The notes under the pieces are model-generated. The model had not been told where the DNA came from. It worked only from the letters and a program-made list of their open reading frames with translations, and ran no database searches. DNA of 64,000 bases. Origin: Planctomycetales bacterium 10988 (GTDB lineage: Bacteria; Planctomycetota; Planctomycetia; Pirellulales; Pb10988). This document shows, one piece after another, positions 9,698 to 17,020 of the stretch; position 1 is the first letter of the stretch, and each line of letters begins with the position of its first letter. Location: NCBI GenBank assembly GCA_009664345.1, contig CP043547.1:5298709-5362708 (forward strand). Reading direction: 5' to 3'. Made by a program: the position numbers and the translations under genes.

Positions 9698-10939
9698 ATG
9701 CACGTTCCTCCCGCCCAGCAACGCATCGTCATCACCGGAATTGGTTTGACGGCTCCCAATGGAAATGATTTGGCTAGTTACCGCCAGGCATTGCTGGAAG
9801 GCAAAAGCGGCGTGCAGCCGTATGAAATCCGGTACGTCGGCAAGACCCTCGCCGGAATCTGCGACTATGATGCCTTGCGTTATCAAAAACGGAAAGAAGT
9901 CCGTCGCGGGACGCGGGCTGGAAGTGTGGCCGTTTATTGTGCCCAAGAAGCGGTGAAGAACAGTGGGATCGATTGGGCGAATACTGATCCCGCCCGAGTC
10001 GGCGTCTATGTCGGCGTGACCGAACATGGAAACGTCGAGACCGAGAACGAAATCTACGAAATCAAACAATTCGACTACGACACCAAATATTGGTCACATC
10101 ACCACAATCCCCGCACGGTGGCGAACAACCCCGCTGGCGAAGTGACCCTGAATATGGGAATCACCGGGCCGCACTATACCTTAGGGGCAGCTTGTGCGGC
10201 GGGTAATGTCGGCGTCATCGAAGGGATGCACATGCTCCGCTTGGGAGAATGTGACCTGGCCATCTGCGGCGGTGTTTCTGAAAGTATTCACACCTTCGGA
10301 ATCTTTGCGAGTTTTCATAGTCAAGGGGCCTTGGCCCACCATGAAGACCCTGCCCAGGCCTGCCGCCCGTTTGATGTGGATCGCAACGGGATCGTCGTTT
10401 CCGAAGGCGGTTGTCTCTATACTTTAGAGCGTTATGAGGACGCGGCCGCTCGCGGGGCCAGGATCTATGGTGAGATCGTCGGCTATGCGATCAATAGTGA
10501 TGCCTCCGATTTTGTCCTTCCCAACAGTAAGCGTCAAGCAGAATGTGTCCGTATCGCCCTGAAGAAGGCAGGCATCTCGGCGGATGAGATCGACCTTGTC
10601 AGTACGCATGCCACGGCGACTTCCTCCGGGGATATTCAAGAAATCACTGCCTTGCGGGAAGTTTTTAATGGACACTCGAAGACTGCCATCAATAATACGA
10701 AGAGCTTCATCGGGCATACAATGGGAGCCGCGGGGACTTTGGAGCTTACCGGAAATCTCCCCGCCTTCGAAGATGGCATAGCCCATGCTACAATCAATGT
10801 CGACGAACTGGACCCGGATTGTGCTCACGACGGGCTTGTCCTGAACGAGCCGCGTGAAATCGGGAAAGTCAATTATATTTTGAATAACTCGTTTGGGATG
10901 CTCGGAATCAACTCCGTGCTGATCATCAAACGGGTCTAA
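9698..10939 (+). CDS. Beta-ketoacyl-ACP synthase II-type ketosynthase (FabF-like)
   Basis: A 413-residue thiolase-fold ketosynthase that would condense an acyl chain with malonyl-ACP. All catalytic residues are present at nearly FabF positions: Cys166 (GAACAAG), His304 (STHATATSSGD), Lys335 and His340 (KSFIGHTMGAAG). The His loop reads HATAT instead of the usual HGTxT, and Asp replaces the usual Asn-Asp of housekeeping FabF, so this is a divergent clade. It starts a plus-strand group with an ACP (49 bases on) and two CrtI-like FAD enzymes, without FabD, FabG, FabZ or a thioesterase. I infer a specialised acyl product and not bulk fatty acid synthesis. The ribosome binding site before ATG 9698 is weak. 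Confidence 0.9.
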   Translation: MHVPPAQQRIVITGIGLTAPNGNDLASYRQALLEGKSGVQPYEIRYVGKTLAGICDYDALRYQKRKEVRRGTRAGSVAVYCAQEAVKNSGIDWANTDPARVGVYVGVTEHGNVETENEIYEIKQFDYDTKYWSHHHNPRTVANNPAGEVTLNMGITGPHYTLGAACAAGNVGVIEGMHMLRLGECDLAICGGVSESIHTFGIFASFHSQGALAHHEDPAQACRPFDVDRNGIVVSEGGCLYTLERYEDAAARGARIYGEIVGYAINSDASDFVLPNSKRQAECVRIALKKAGISADEIDLVSTHATATSSGDIQEITALREVFNGHSKTAINNTKSFIGHTMGAAGTLELTGNLPAFEDGIAHATINVDELDPDCAHDGLVLNEPREIGKVNYILNNSFGMLGINSVLIIKRV

Positions 10940-10988
10940 GCGCAGCAATCGAACTTTTTTACTTTTTTTGAGATAGCGGAGCGGATTC

Positions 10989-11246
10989 ATGACGCGCGAC
11001 GAGATTCGAGATGTCATCCTCGATATTCTGGAAGGGATTGCCCCGGATGAAAATCTGGACGACCTGAAAGATGAGGTTCCTTTTCGAGAACAACTCGAAC
11101 TCGATAGCATGGACTTCTTGGATATCGTGATGGAACTCCGCAAACGCTATCGCATTCAAATCCCGGAAGAGGATTACGGGGAATTGGTCTCGATGGAAAG
11201 CACGGTCAATTACCTGGAACCGCGGATGAAAGAAGTCGCCAAGTAG
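10989..11246 (+). CDS. Acyl carrier protein
   Basis: An 85-residue acidic four-helix carrier protein. Ser40 in ELDSMDFLD is the expected attachment point for 4'-phosphopantetheine, which carries the growing acyl chain as a thioester. It lies 49 bases after the ketosynthase gene and was probably co-transcribed with it; the pair should work together. It differs from housekeeping AcpP in motif context (LDSMDFLD instead of the usual DSLDTVE), again suggesting a dedicated pathway. It is followed after 121 bases by the first FAD oxidoreductase gene. Confidence 0.92.
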   Translation: MTRDEIRDVILDILEGIAPDENLDDLKDEVPFREQLELDSMDFLDIVMELRKRYRIQIPEEDYGELVSMESTVNYLEPRMKEVAK

Positions 11247-11367
11247 TTCTCTTTGGAAGAGAAGACTGTGCGGCGAGTGACAAGGATGGTTGCTCTGCGT
11301 TTTCAGATCAGAAGCCTGTTCTCTGTTCCATCCTTGCACTCTTCGTCAGGAACTTAGTGGCCTTGCC

Positions 11368-12741
11368 ATGTACGATACGGTGATCATCGGTGCCGGCATG
11401 TCCGGACTCGCGGCAGGAATTCGCTTGGCGTATTTCGATCAGAAGGTCTGTATCGTCGAACGGCACACGACCATCGGGGGGCTGAATTCGTTCTATCGGT
11501 TGCGGGGACGGAGCTACGATGTCGGTTTGCACGCCCTCACGAACTACACGCCGAAAGGAACGAAGAAAGGCCCGCTTGCTCGCCTGTTGCGTCAGCTGCG
11601 AATCGGTTGGGATGAGTTCGCCCTCGTGCCGCAGATCGGTTCCACGATCGCCTTCCCCGATGTGACCCTTTCCTTCAAGAATGACTTCGAATATTTTCGC
11701 CAACAGGTCAATGAAGCCTTTCCCCATGAGCGGGATAATTTCGAACGTCTCTTTCAAGCACTCGTCGATTACGATGATCTCGACTATACGACCGCGGACC
11801 GCTCCGCTCGGGAGGTCGTCGGCGAATACCTGAACGATCCCTACCTCATCGAGATGCTCTTCTTGCCGCTGATGTATTACGGCAGCGCTCGCGAAAACGA
11901 TATGGATTTCGCTCAGTTTTGTATCATGTTCCGCAGTATCTTCTGCGAAGGTTTCGCTCGTCCCTTCCAAGGCGTTCGGCTGATCCTCAAAAAGCTTTCG
12001 CAAAAATATCGCTCCCTCGGTGGCGAACTCAAACTCCGGACCGGCGTCTCGAAGCTGGCGATAGACAACGGCCGGGTCAAGCGAGTCGTCCTCGATGATG
12101 GTTCCGAGATTCTGGCGAAGCGAGTCCTTTCTTCCGCCGGTTGGGTGGAAACGCTCCGCATGTGTGATGACTTGCCGGCCCCTTCGCGTCGGCAGGCAGG
12201 GCAAGTTTCCTTTGTCGAAACCATCTCGTCCTTGGACCGCATGCCGCAGGACTTCAACCACGATCAAACGATCGTCTTTTTCAATGACTCCTCGAAGTTT
12301 CACTATGAGAAACCTGACGGCTTGGTGGACCTCCGCAGCGGGGTGATCTGTTCGCCGAACAACTATCAATATGATGAGCCACTCAAAGAAGGCGTCATGA
12401 GGGTGACTTGCTTGGCGAACTTCGACCGCTGGGCCGACTTGCCGGAAGAGGAATACCGCCTTGCCAAACTGGAGTGGTATGACCGCATCAATGGAAGTGC
12501 CATTCGCTTCGTGCCGGACTACCGCAGCTATGTGGTTGAGACGGATACATTCACGCCGACCACCATTCAGCGTTTCACGTGGCACGATAACGGCGCGGTC
12601 TACGGAGCCCCACAGAAACGGTACGACGGCACCACCCATCTGCGAAATCTCTTCGTTTGCGGAACGGATCAAGGTTTCATGGGGATTGTCGGAGCGATCA
12701 CCAGCGGCATCTCGATGGCCAATTGGCACTGCCTCCGCTGA
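11368..12741 (+). CDS. FAD-dependent oxidoreductase, phytoene desaturase (CrtI)-like, 1
   Basis: A 457-residue flavin amine-oxidase/CrtI-fold enzyme. The N-terminal dinucleotide motif is VIIGAGMSGLAAG (GxGxxG at residues 8-13), followed by IVERHTTIGGLNS, where the Glu binds the adenosine ribose and the GG motif is typical of CrtI. The C-terminal FAD motif is LFVCGTDQGFMGIVGAITSG. Relatives desaturate, saturate or isomerise long polyene or acyl chains. ATG 11368 starts right at the FAD domain; earlier in-frame starts add unrelated residues. It follows the ACP and precedes a second CrtI-like gene, so the likely substrate is the chain made by the ketosynthase/ACP pair. It has about the usual length, slightly short of CrtI (~490-510). 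Confidence 0.85.
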   Translation: MYDTVIIGAGMSGLAAGIRLAYFDQKVCIVERHTTIGGLNSFYRLRGRSYDVGLHALTNYTPKGTKKGPLARLLRQLRIGWDEFALVPQIGSTIAFPDVTLSFKNDFEYFRQQVNEAFPHERDNFERLFQALVDYDDLDYTTADRSAREVVGEYLNDPYLIEMLFLPLMYYGSARENDMDFAQFCIMFRSIFCEGFARPFQGVRLILKKLSQKYRSLGGELKLRTGVSKLAIDNGRVKRVVLDDGSEILAKRVLSSAGWVETLRMCDDLPAPSRRQAGQVSFVETISSLDRMPQDFNHDQTIVFFNDSSKFHYEKPDGLVDLRSGVICSPNNYQYDEPLKEGVMRVTCLANFDRWADLPEEEYRLAKLEWYDRINGSAIRFVPDYRSYVVETDTFTPTTIQRFTWHDNGAVYGAPQKRYDGTTHLRNLFVCGTDQGFMGIVGAITSGISMANWHCLR

Positions 12742-12925
12742 TTGAAACCGTTCCACACTTTTTCTTCTACTCCCACTCTGTTTCACGGGAAACCCTCGCT
12801 TTCTGCGATCGCCCCCTGGATGCTTCCCGCCTCTGCTGACTAGAATGGAAACAGCAAAAACATTCTTGATCAAACCATTTCCCGGCGAAATGAGACGACC
12901 CTAACTGGCTTGTGGCGGAGAGAGC

Positions 12926-14398
12926 ATGGCGAGAGACCCTTTAGAAGGCGTGCAAGACGAGTACGATGTGATTGTGATTGGAAGCGGTTTGGGTGCCCTG
13001 ACCGCGGCCAACACCTTGGCGAAGTCCGGCCACTCCGTCTTGCTTTGCGAGTTTCATAATCTCTTCGGCGGGCTGGCGACCTGGTTCAAGCGAAAGGGAG
13101 GGCACATCTTTGACATCTCCCTGCATGGCTTTCCAGTCGGCATGATCAAAAGCTGCCGGCGGTACTGGACCAAAGAGATCGCCGACTCGATCATTCAGCT
13201 CAAGAACATTCGCTTCGAAAACCCGATGTTCTCCCTCCAGACAACCTTCACCAGGGAGGATTTCACGCGGCAACTCGTCGAGAAATTCGGCATCGCCAAA
13301 GAGAATGTGGTGGCCTTCTTCGATGCCGCCCGCAGCATGAACTTTTACGATGACCAAGAGACAACCGCTGGTGAACTCTTTGAAAAGTATTTCCCTGGCC
13401 GCCCCGATGTCGTCCGTCTACTGATGGAACCGATTGTCTATGCGAACGGCTCCACCCTCGAAGACCCCGCGGTGAGTTACGGGATTGTTTTCTCGAACTT
13501 CATGAGCAAAGGGGTCTATTCTTTCCGCGGCGGAACGGATCACTTGATCGATCTAATGGCCGAAGAAATGCGGAAGAACGGCGTCGATGCCCGGACGCGG
13601 GCCGAGGTCGAAAAGATTCATATCGAAAACGGCCGCGTTACCGGGATCACCACCCGAGGAAAATTCATTCGGGCGAAGTCGGTCGTCTCGAATGCCAACC
13701 TTCGCGCGACCATTTTCAAGATGGCCGGCAAGGAGAATTTCCCAGCCGACTTCATTGACGAGGCCGAAGCGGTTCGGCTCAATAGTTCGAGTTGCCAAGT
13801 CTATATGGCCCTCAAGCCCGGCGACACCGTGGACGAAAGCACCGGCGATCTCCTTTTCACTTCGACCGCCAAAGAATTCCGAACAGACCTGCTACTTGAT
13901 CCCAATATCAGCAGCCGGACATATTCCTTCTACCATCCGCACCTGCGACCTGGTTCGGATCGATGCCTGATCGTTTCCAGTACGAATGCAAAATATTCTG
14001 ACTGGGACGGGATGGATCGGCAAGAGTACAAACAGCGGAAGAAAGTCATGATCGAAGAGACCCTCGATGCGGTCGAGGAGTACGTGCCGAACATCCGCGA
14101 GCGGGTGGCTCATGTGGAAGCCTCGACCCCGAAGACATTCGAAAAGTTCACCAAGCATCTCATGGGTGCCAGTTTCGGAACCAAGTTCGAAGGGCTGGCC
14201 GTCAGTCGTAAACTCCCCGAAGTCGTCGAAGGGCTGTACCATGCCGGTAGCGTCGGGATCATTATGTCCGGCTGGCTCGGAGCGATGAACTACGGGGTGA
14301 TCGTTGCCAATGATGTCGATTCGTATCTGATGAATGCCAAACCAGAGAGCGTCCTCTCTAGCACTTCGGTGGAAGGAAACACGTCAGAGGATTCTTGA
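12926..14398 (+). CDS. FAD-dependent oxidoreductase, phytoene desaturase (CrtI)-like, 2
   Basis: A 490-residue CrtI-like enzyme, of the same superfamily as its upstream neighbour but clearly different in sequence. FAD motif [15 protein letters not shown] (residues 15-29), then [14 protein letters not shown], a middle substrate domain, and a C-terminal [24 protein letters not shown]-closing motif. ATG 12926 has GGAGAGAG just upstream. A gap of 184 bases separates it from the first FAD gene, so it may have its own promoter. Two CrtI-like enzymes next to a ketosynthase and an ACP recall the phytoene-desaturase-like genes in the proposed ladderane clusters of anammox planctomycetes, though no radical SAM gene is visible here. 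The reaction is unknown. Confidence 0.85.
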   Translation: MARDPLEGVQDEYDVIVIGSGLGALTAANTLAKSGHSVLLCEFHNLFGGLATWFKRKGGHIFDISLHGFPVGMIKSCRRYWTKEIADSIIQLKNIRFENPMFSLQTTFTREDFTRQLVEKFGIAKENVVAFFDAARSMNFYDDQETTAGELFEKYFPGRPDVVRLLMEPIVYANGSTLEDPAVSYGIVFSNFMSKGVYSFRGGTDHLIDLMAEEMRKNGVDARTRAEVEKIHIENGRVTGITTRGKFIRAKSVVSNANLRATIFKMAGKENFPADFIDEAEAVRLNSSSCQVYMALKPGDTVDESTGDLLFTSTAKEFRTDLLLDPNISSRTYSFYHPHLRPGSDRCLIVSSTNAKYSDWDGMDRQEYKQRKKVMIEETLDAVEEYVPNIRERVAHVEASTPKTFEKFTKHLMGASFGTKFEGLAVSRKLPEVVEGLYHAGSVGIIMSGWLGAMNYGVIVANDVDSYLMNAKPESVLSSTSVEGNTSEDS

Positions 14399-14517
14399 TC
14401 GTAATGGATCATGCGGAAAGTTTCCGGCGAGTCTCTGGCAGACCGCAACGGGGTGGAGTACGATAGCAGGTTGAATTTCAATCTTGTTTGCAACACCCCC
14501 AAGATAAAGGAACACGT

Positions 14518-15543
14518 ATGATTTCCCTCACCCGGATGCTGACGGTCTCCCTCCTCAGCTTGAGTCTTCTCTTGGCAACTTCCGAGGCCGCCGAAGAATT
14601 CACCGTCGATAAGACCGAACACGGCGTGACGGTGAAGCTCGGGGAATATCCCTTTGCCAAATATGATATCGTCTCCGGACCGAAGCCGTTCGTTTGGCCA
14701 ATCTACGGACCAGGCGGTGTCGAAATGACGCGGGCCTATCCAATGGAAGACCGCCCAGGCGAAAGTCAAGACCATCCCCATCACCGATCGCTTTGGATTG
14801 GCCAAGAGCTTGTCAATGGTGTCAACTATTGGCATGAAGAAGAACATAGTGGCAAGATCGTCCACCGCAAGTTCACGAAGACCGAAGGCGGTAAGAAGGC
14901 AACGATTCAGGTGGTCAACGATTGGCTGGATGTCGAAGGACACAAGATTCTGGAAGACCGAACCACTTATCAATTCCTAACCCTCCCCAATGACAAGCGG
15001 GCGATCGATGTGACCTTCCGTCTCAAAGCCAGCGAAGGCCCGATCACCTGGGGCGACACCAAGGAAGGTTTCTTTGCCGTTCGGGTCGCTTCTTCGATGG
15101 AAGTCAAAGGGAAAACGAATAACTCTTCTGGAACGATTGTGACCAGCGAAGGGAAGAAGAGCTATGTCACTCCGGAAGGCGATGTCGTCAAAGATGCCTG
15201 GGGCACCCGAGCCAAGTGGGTTGATTACTACGGAGATGTCGCTGGCGAAACGAAAGGGATCGCCGTCCTCAATCATCCTTCGAGCTTCCGCTATCCGACT
15301 TATTGGCATGTTCGCGTCTATGGTCTTTTCGGGGCGAATCCATTCGGGGAAAAAGCCTTCACCGGGAATGAAGAGGCCGATGGCACCTACGTTCAACCAG
15401 AAGGCGAAACGTTAATGGTCCGCTATCGCGTGATCTTCCACAACGGAACAACCGAGGAAGCGAACATCGAAAAGGAATTCGAAAAATATGCCAAGGTGAG
15501 AGCAAAGCAAGCGGCTGCTAAAAAGAAAGCCAAGGCCGAGTAG
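14518..15543 (+). CDS. PmoA family (DUF6807) exported protein
   Basis: A 341-residue protein with a Sec signal peptide (hydrophobic stretch ending near ATSEAAEE). The core matches the PmoA-like DUF6807 family common in planctomycetes and Verrucomicrobia: DHPHHRSLWIG, VNGVNYWHEEEH, later NHPSSFRYPTYWHVR and NPFGEKAFTG. The name comes from an old annotation as methane oxygenase subunit; no methane-oxidising activity is implied. Family members occur near sugar-degradation genes and may bind or cut carbohydrate. ATG 14518 follows AAAGGA by about eight bases; a TTG ten codons upstream is less likely. It lies 119 bases after the second CrtI-like gene; functional connection to that module is doubtful. 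Confidence 0.85.
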   Translation: MISLTRMLTVSLLSLSLLLATSEAAEEFTVDKTEHGVTVKLGEYPFAKYDIVSGPKPFVWPIYGPGGVEMTRAYPMEDRPGESQDHPHHRSLWIGQELVNGVNYWHEEEHSGKIVHRKFTKTEGGKKATIQVVNDWLDVEGHKILEDRTTYQFLTLPNDKRAIDVTFRLKASEGPITWGDTKEGFFAVRVASSMEVKGKTNNSSGTIVTSEGKKSYVTPEGDVVKDAWGTRAKWVDYYGDVAGETKGIAVLNHPSSFRYPTYWHVRVYGLFGANPFGEKAFTGNEEADGTYVQPEGETLMVRYRVIFHNGTTEEANIEKEFEKYAKVRAKQAAAKKKAKAE

Positions 15544-15656
15544 CTGACTCATCGCTGGGCAATACTTGATAAGATCCTCCGCTTTTCGGCCCGCCTTGAA
15601 CTTCCCGATTTCGGAAAGCTGGTCGTCATAATCGTTAAATTTTAACGTTTCTTGAT

Positions 15657-15712
15657 GCGGCTATCTGACAGGGGAACGATTCCGGAAGGAACTTCCCTCG
15701 CCGGATAGCCGA
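15657..15712 (+). promoter_or_regulatory. Long imperfect hairpin in the intergenic region
   Basis: CGGCTATC at 15658-15665 is exactly complementary to GATAGCCG at 15704-15711, and the inner part (AGGGGAA...TTCCCT, then TTCCGGAA) can pair further. No T tract follows. It could end the PmoA-like transcript or shape the leader of the gene starting at 15802. Confidence 0.45.
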
Positions 15713-15789
15713 TATTCATTATTGTTGAGATTGCTTCGTAGAGACGGAAACCCGAGCGTTTTGAGGTTGGTCGTTTCGCAACAAGGTCA

Positions 15790-15798
15790 GGGAGGTGA
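15790..15798 (+). promoter_or_regulatory. Strong Shine-Dalgarno that selects a TTG start
   Basis: GGGAGGTGA lies three bases before TTG 15802. No in-frame ATG is nearby, so this near-perfect site decides the start of the 117-residue protein. Confidence 0.75.
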
Positions 15799-15801
15799 CC
15801 T

Positions 15802-16155
15802 TTGAGTGAACAGCGTGCCCCAGCGTTGCATTCCTTGGAAGACTTGCGAGCTTTTGTCTTAGAATCGCTGGCTTCGATTGATGACTTGGTCCCCGAGGCG
15901 TTCCCCTTTTCCGAGCGAGTCTTGCTCAAGGGTGGCCGTCCGTGTGGACTTTATTTCTGTCTGCATGGCCCTCGTGCGGCCAAATTCACGGCCATTTGGG
16001 AAACAGACAAGAATACGATTCTCTTCTATGGACCCAGTGGCGAACGCGTGCAACGGACACAACTCGTCACATTGAACCGCTTCCAACAGCATGCCGGTCC
16101 CCACTTCTCGAAGAACCCTGCCGCAAAAGCAAAACGATCCGCCAAGAAAGTCTAG
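15802..16155 (+). CDS. Small conserved-looking hypothetical protein, TTG start
   Basis: A 117-residue soluble protein, no signal or membrane segment. The N-terminal half is acidic and helical, the middle (CGLYFCLHGPRAAKFTAIWETDKNTILFYGPSGER) looks like beta strands, and the last 25 residues are Lys/Ala-rich. I recognise no family. The strand part could bind a ligand, and the basic tail (KNPAAKAKRSAKK) could contact nucleic acid; both are guesses. The gene ends 62 bases from the convergent SDR gene. The TTG start rests on the strong ribosome binding site at 15790-15798. Confidence 0.7.
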   Translation: MSEQRAPALHSLEDLRAFVLESLASIDDLVPEAFPFSERVLLKGGRPCGLYFCLHGPRAAKFTAIWETDKNTILFYGPSGERVQRTQLVTLNRFQQHAGPHFSKNPAAKAKRSAKKV

Positions 16156-16217
16156 GTCTGTTTCAAGCTCGTTTCCCGTGGAACAACCAATATTGTGGAA
16201 ACGAGATACTCAACGCT

Positions 16218-16904
16218 CTAGCTCACGGAGAGCGAGCGGCCACTATCGCGAGGCCCGAAGCTGAGGATGAGCGGGACGGCTTGCTTCGCCCAACTTTCCG
16301 CTTTCGGATAAGCAGAGGCACCCTCGCCGAAGGCACTTTGCAACATGTCCGTGTGGATCACGCCAGGATTGAGCGGAATGGCGGCCATGCCGGCGGGGAG
16401 TTCTTGAGCGAGGGCCTTGGTCATCCCTTCAATTGCATATTTGGAAGCACAATAGGGAGCGACTTCCGGGGAGGTCGAGCGTCCCCAGCCGGAAGAGAAG
16501 TTCACAATGGTGCCTTCTCCTCGAGAGACCATCGCCGGCAAGAAAGCCCGACAGACATGAAATGTTCCCATGAGATTGATCTGGAACAGCTCGCCCACGG
16601 CCTCGACCGGCATTTCCCAGAGCGGAGCATTCGGATTGATAATCGCCGCATTATTGATCAACAAGTCGGGCAGGTCGCCTTCTTGCAAAACGGACTGAGC
16701 CCAGCTGGATACCGCCTTCCAATCCGAGACATCGACACAATCGAATCGATGCGGATTCGGAAGACTTTCTTGCAGCGCTTCAATCGCCGACATGCTGCGG
16801 GAACAGCCGATAATCTGATGTCCCTTCTGAGCAAAGCCTTCTACCATGGCTCGGCCTAATCCTCGCGAGACTCCGGTAATGACGATTTTCCTCGGGGTGG
16901 CCAT
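16218..16904 (-). CDS. Short-chain dehydrogenase/reductase (SDR)
   Basis: A 228-residue classical SDR with a Rossmann fold. TGVSRGLG (residues 10-17) binds NAD(P), NNAAI follows at 84-88, and the catalytic Ser (137/138, NFSSG), Tyr151 and Lys155 (YCASK) are all present, so it should be active. The Arg in the first motif (SRG) suggests preference for NADP. ATG 16904 has AAGGA five bases upstream; an extension to 16958 adds 18 unrelated residues. The substrate is unknown. A FabG-like role for the ketosynthase module is conceivable, but the gene is on the opposite strand 1.8 kb away. Confidence 0.88.
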   Translation of the reverse strand: MATPRKIVITGVSRGLGRAMVEGFAQKGHQIIGCSRSMSAIEALQESLPNPHRFDCVDVSDWKAVSSWAQSVLQEGDLPDLLINNAAIINPNAPLWEMPVEAVGELFQINLMGTFHVCRAFLPAMVSRGEGTIVNFSSGWGRSTSPEVAPYCASKYAIEGMTKALAQELPAGMAAIPLNPGVIHTDMLQSAFGEGASAYPKAESWAKQAVPLILSFGPRDSGRSLSVS

Positions 16905-17020
16905 AGCATTCCTTTTAGGCGAGAGACAGCAAACGCAACGTTTCCAATAGTGGATCAACGGATTCCATTATAGACAATCCGCTTGAGTTGAGTAGTTGCC
17001 CACTTGGGTGAGATGCTGGA

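Noticed and set aside
9391-9759. 122-codon minus-strand frame between leuS and the ketosynthase gene
   Set aside because: It overlaps the start of the ketosynthase gene, lacks a start signal and has an unlikely composition.
11308-12873. 521-codon open frame on the minus strand opposite the first CrtI-like gene
   Set aside because: It mirrors the codon pattern of the real plus-strand gene, has no ribosome binding site or domain, and its translation is low-complexity and unlike a folded protein.
14518-15543. Methane monooxygenase subunit, as the PmoA name implies
   Set aside because: The protein is a soluble exported DUF6807 member, not the membrane-spanning PmoA of methanotrophs.
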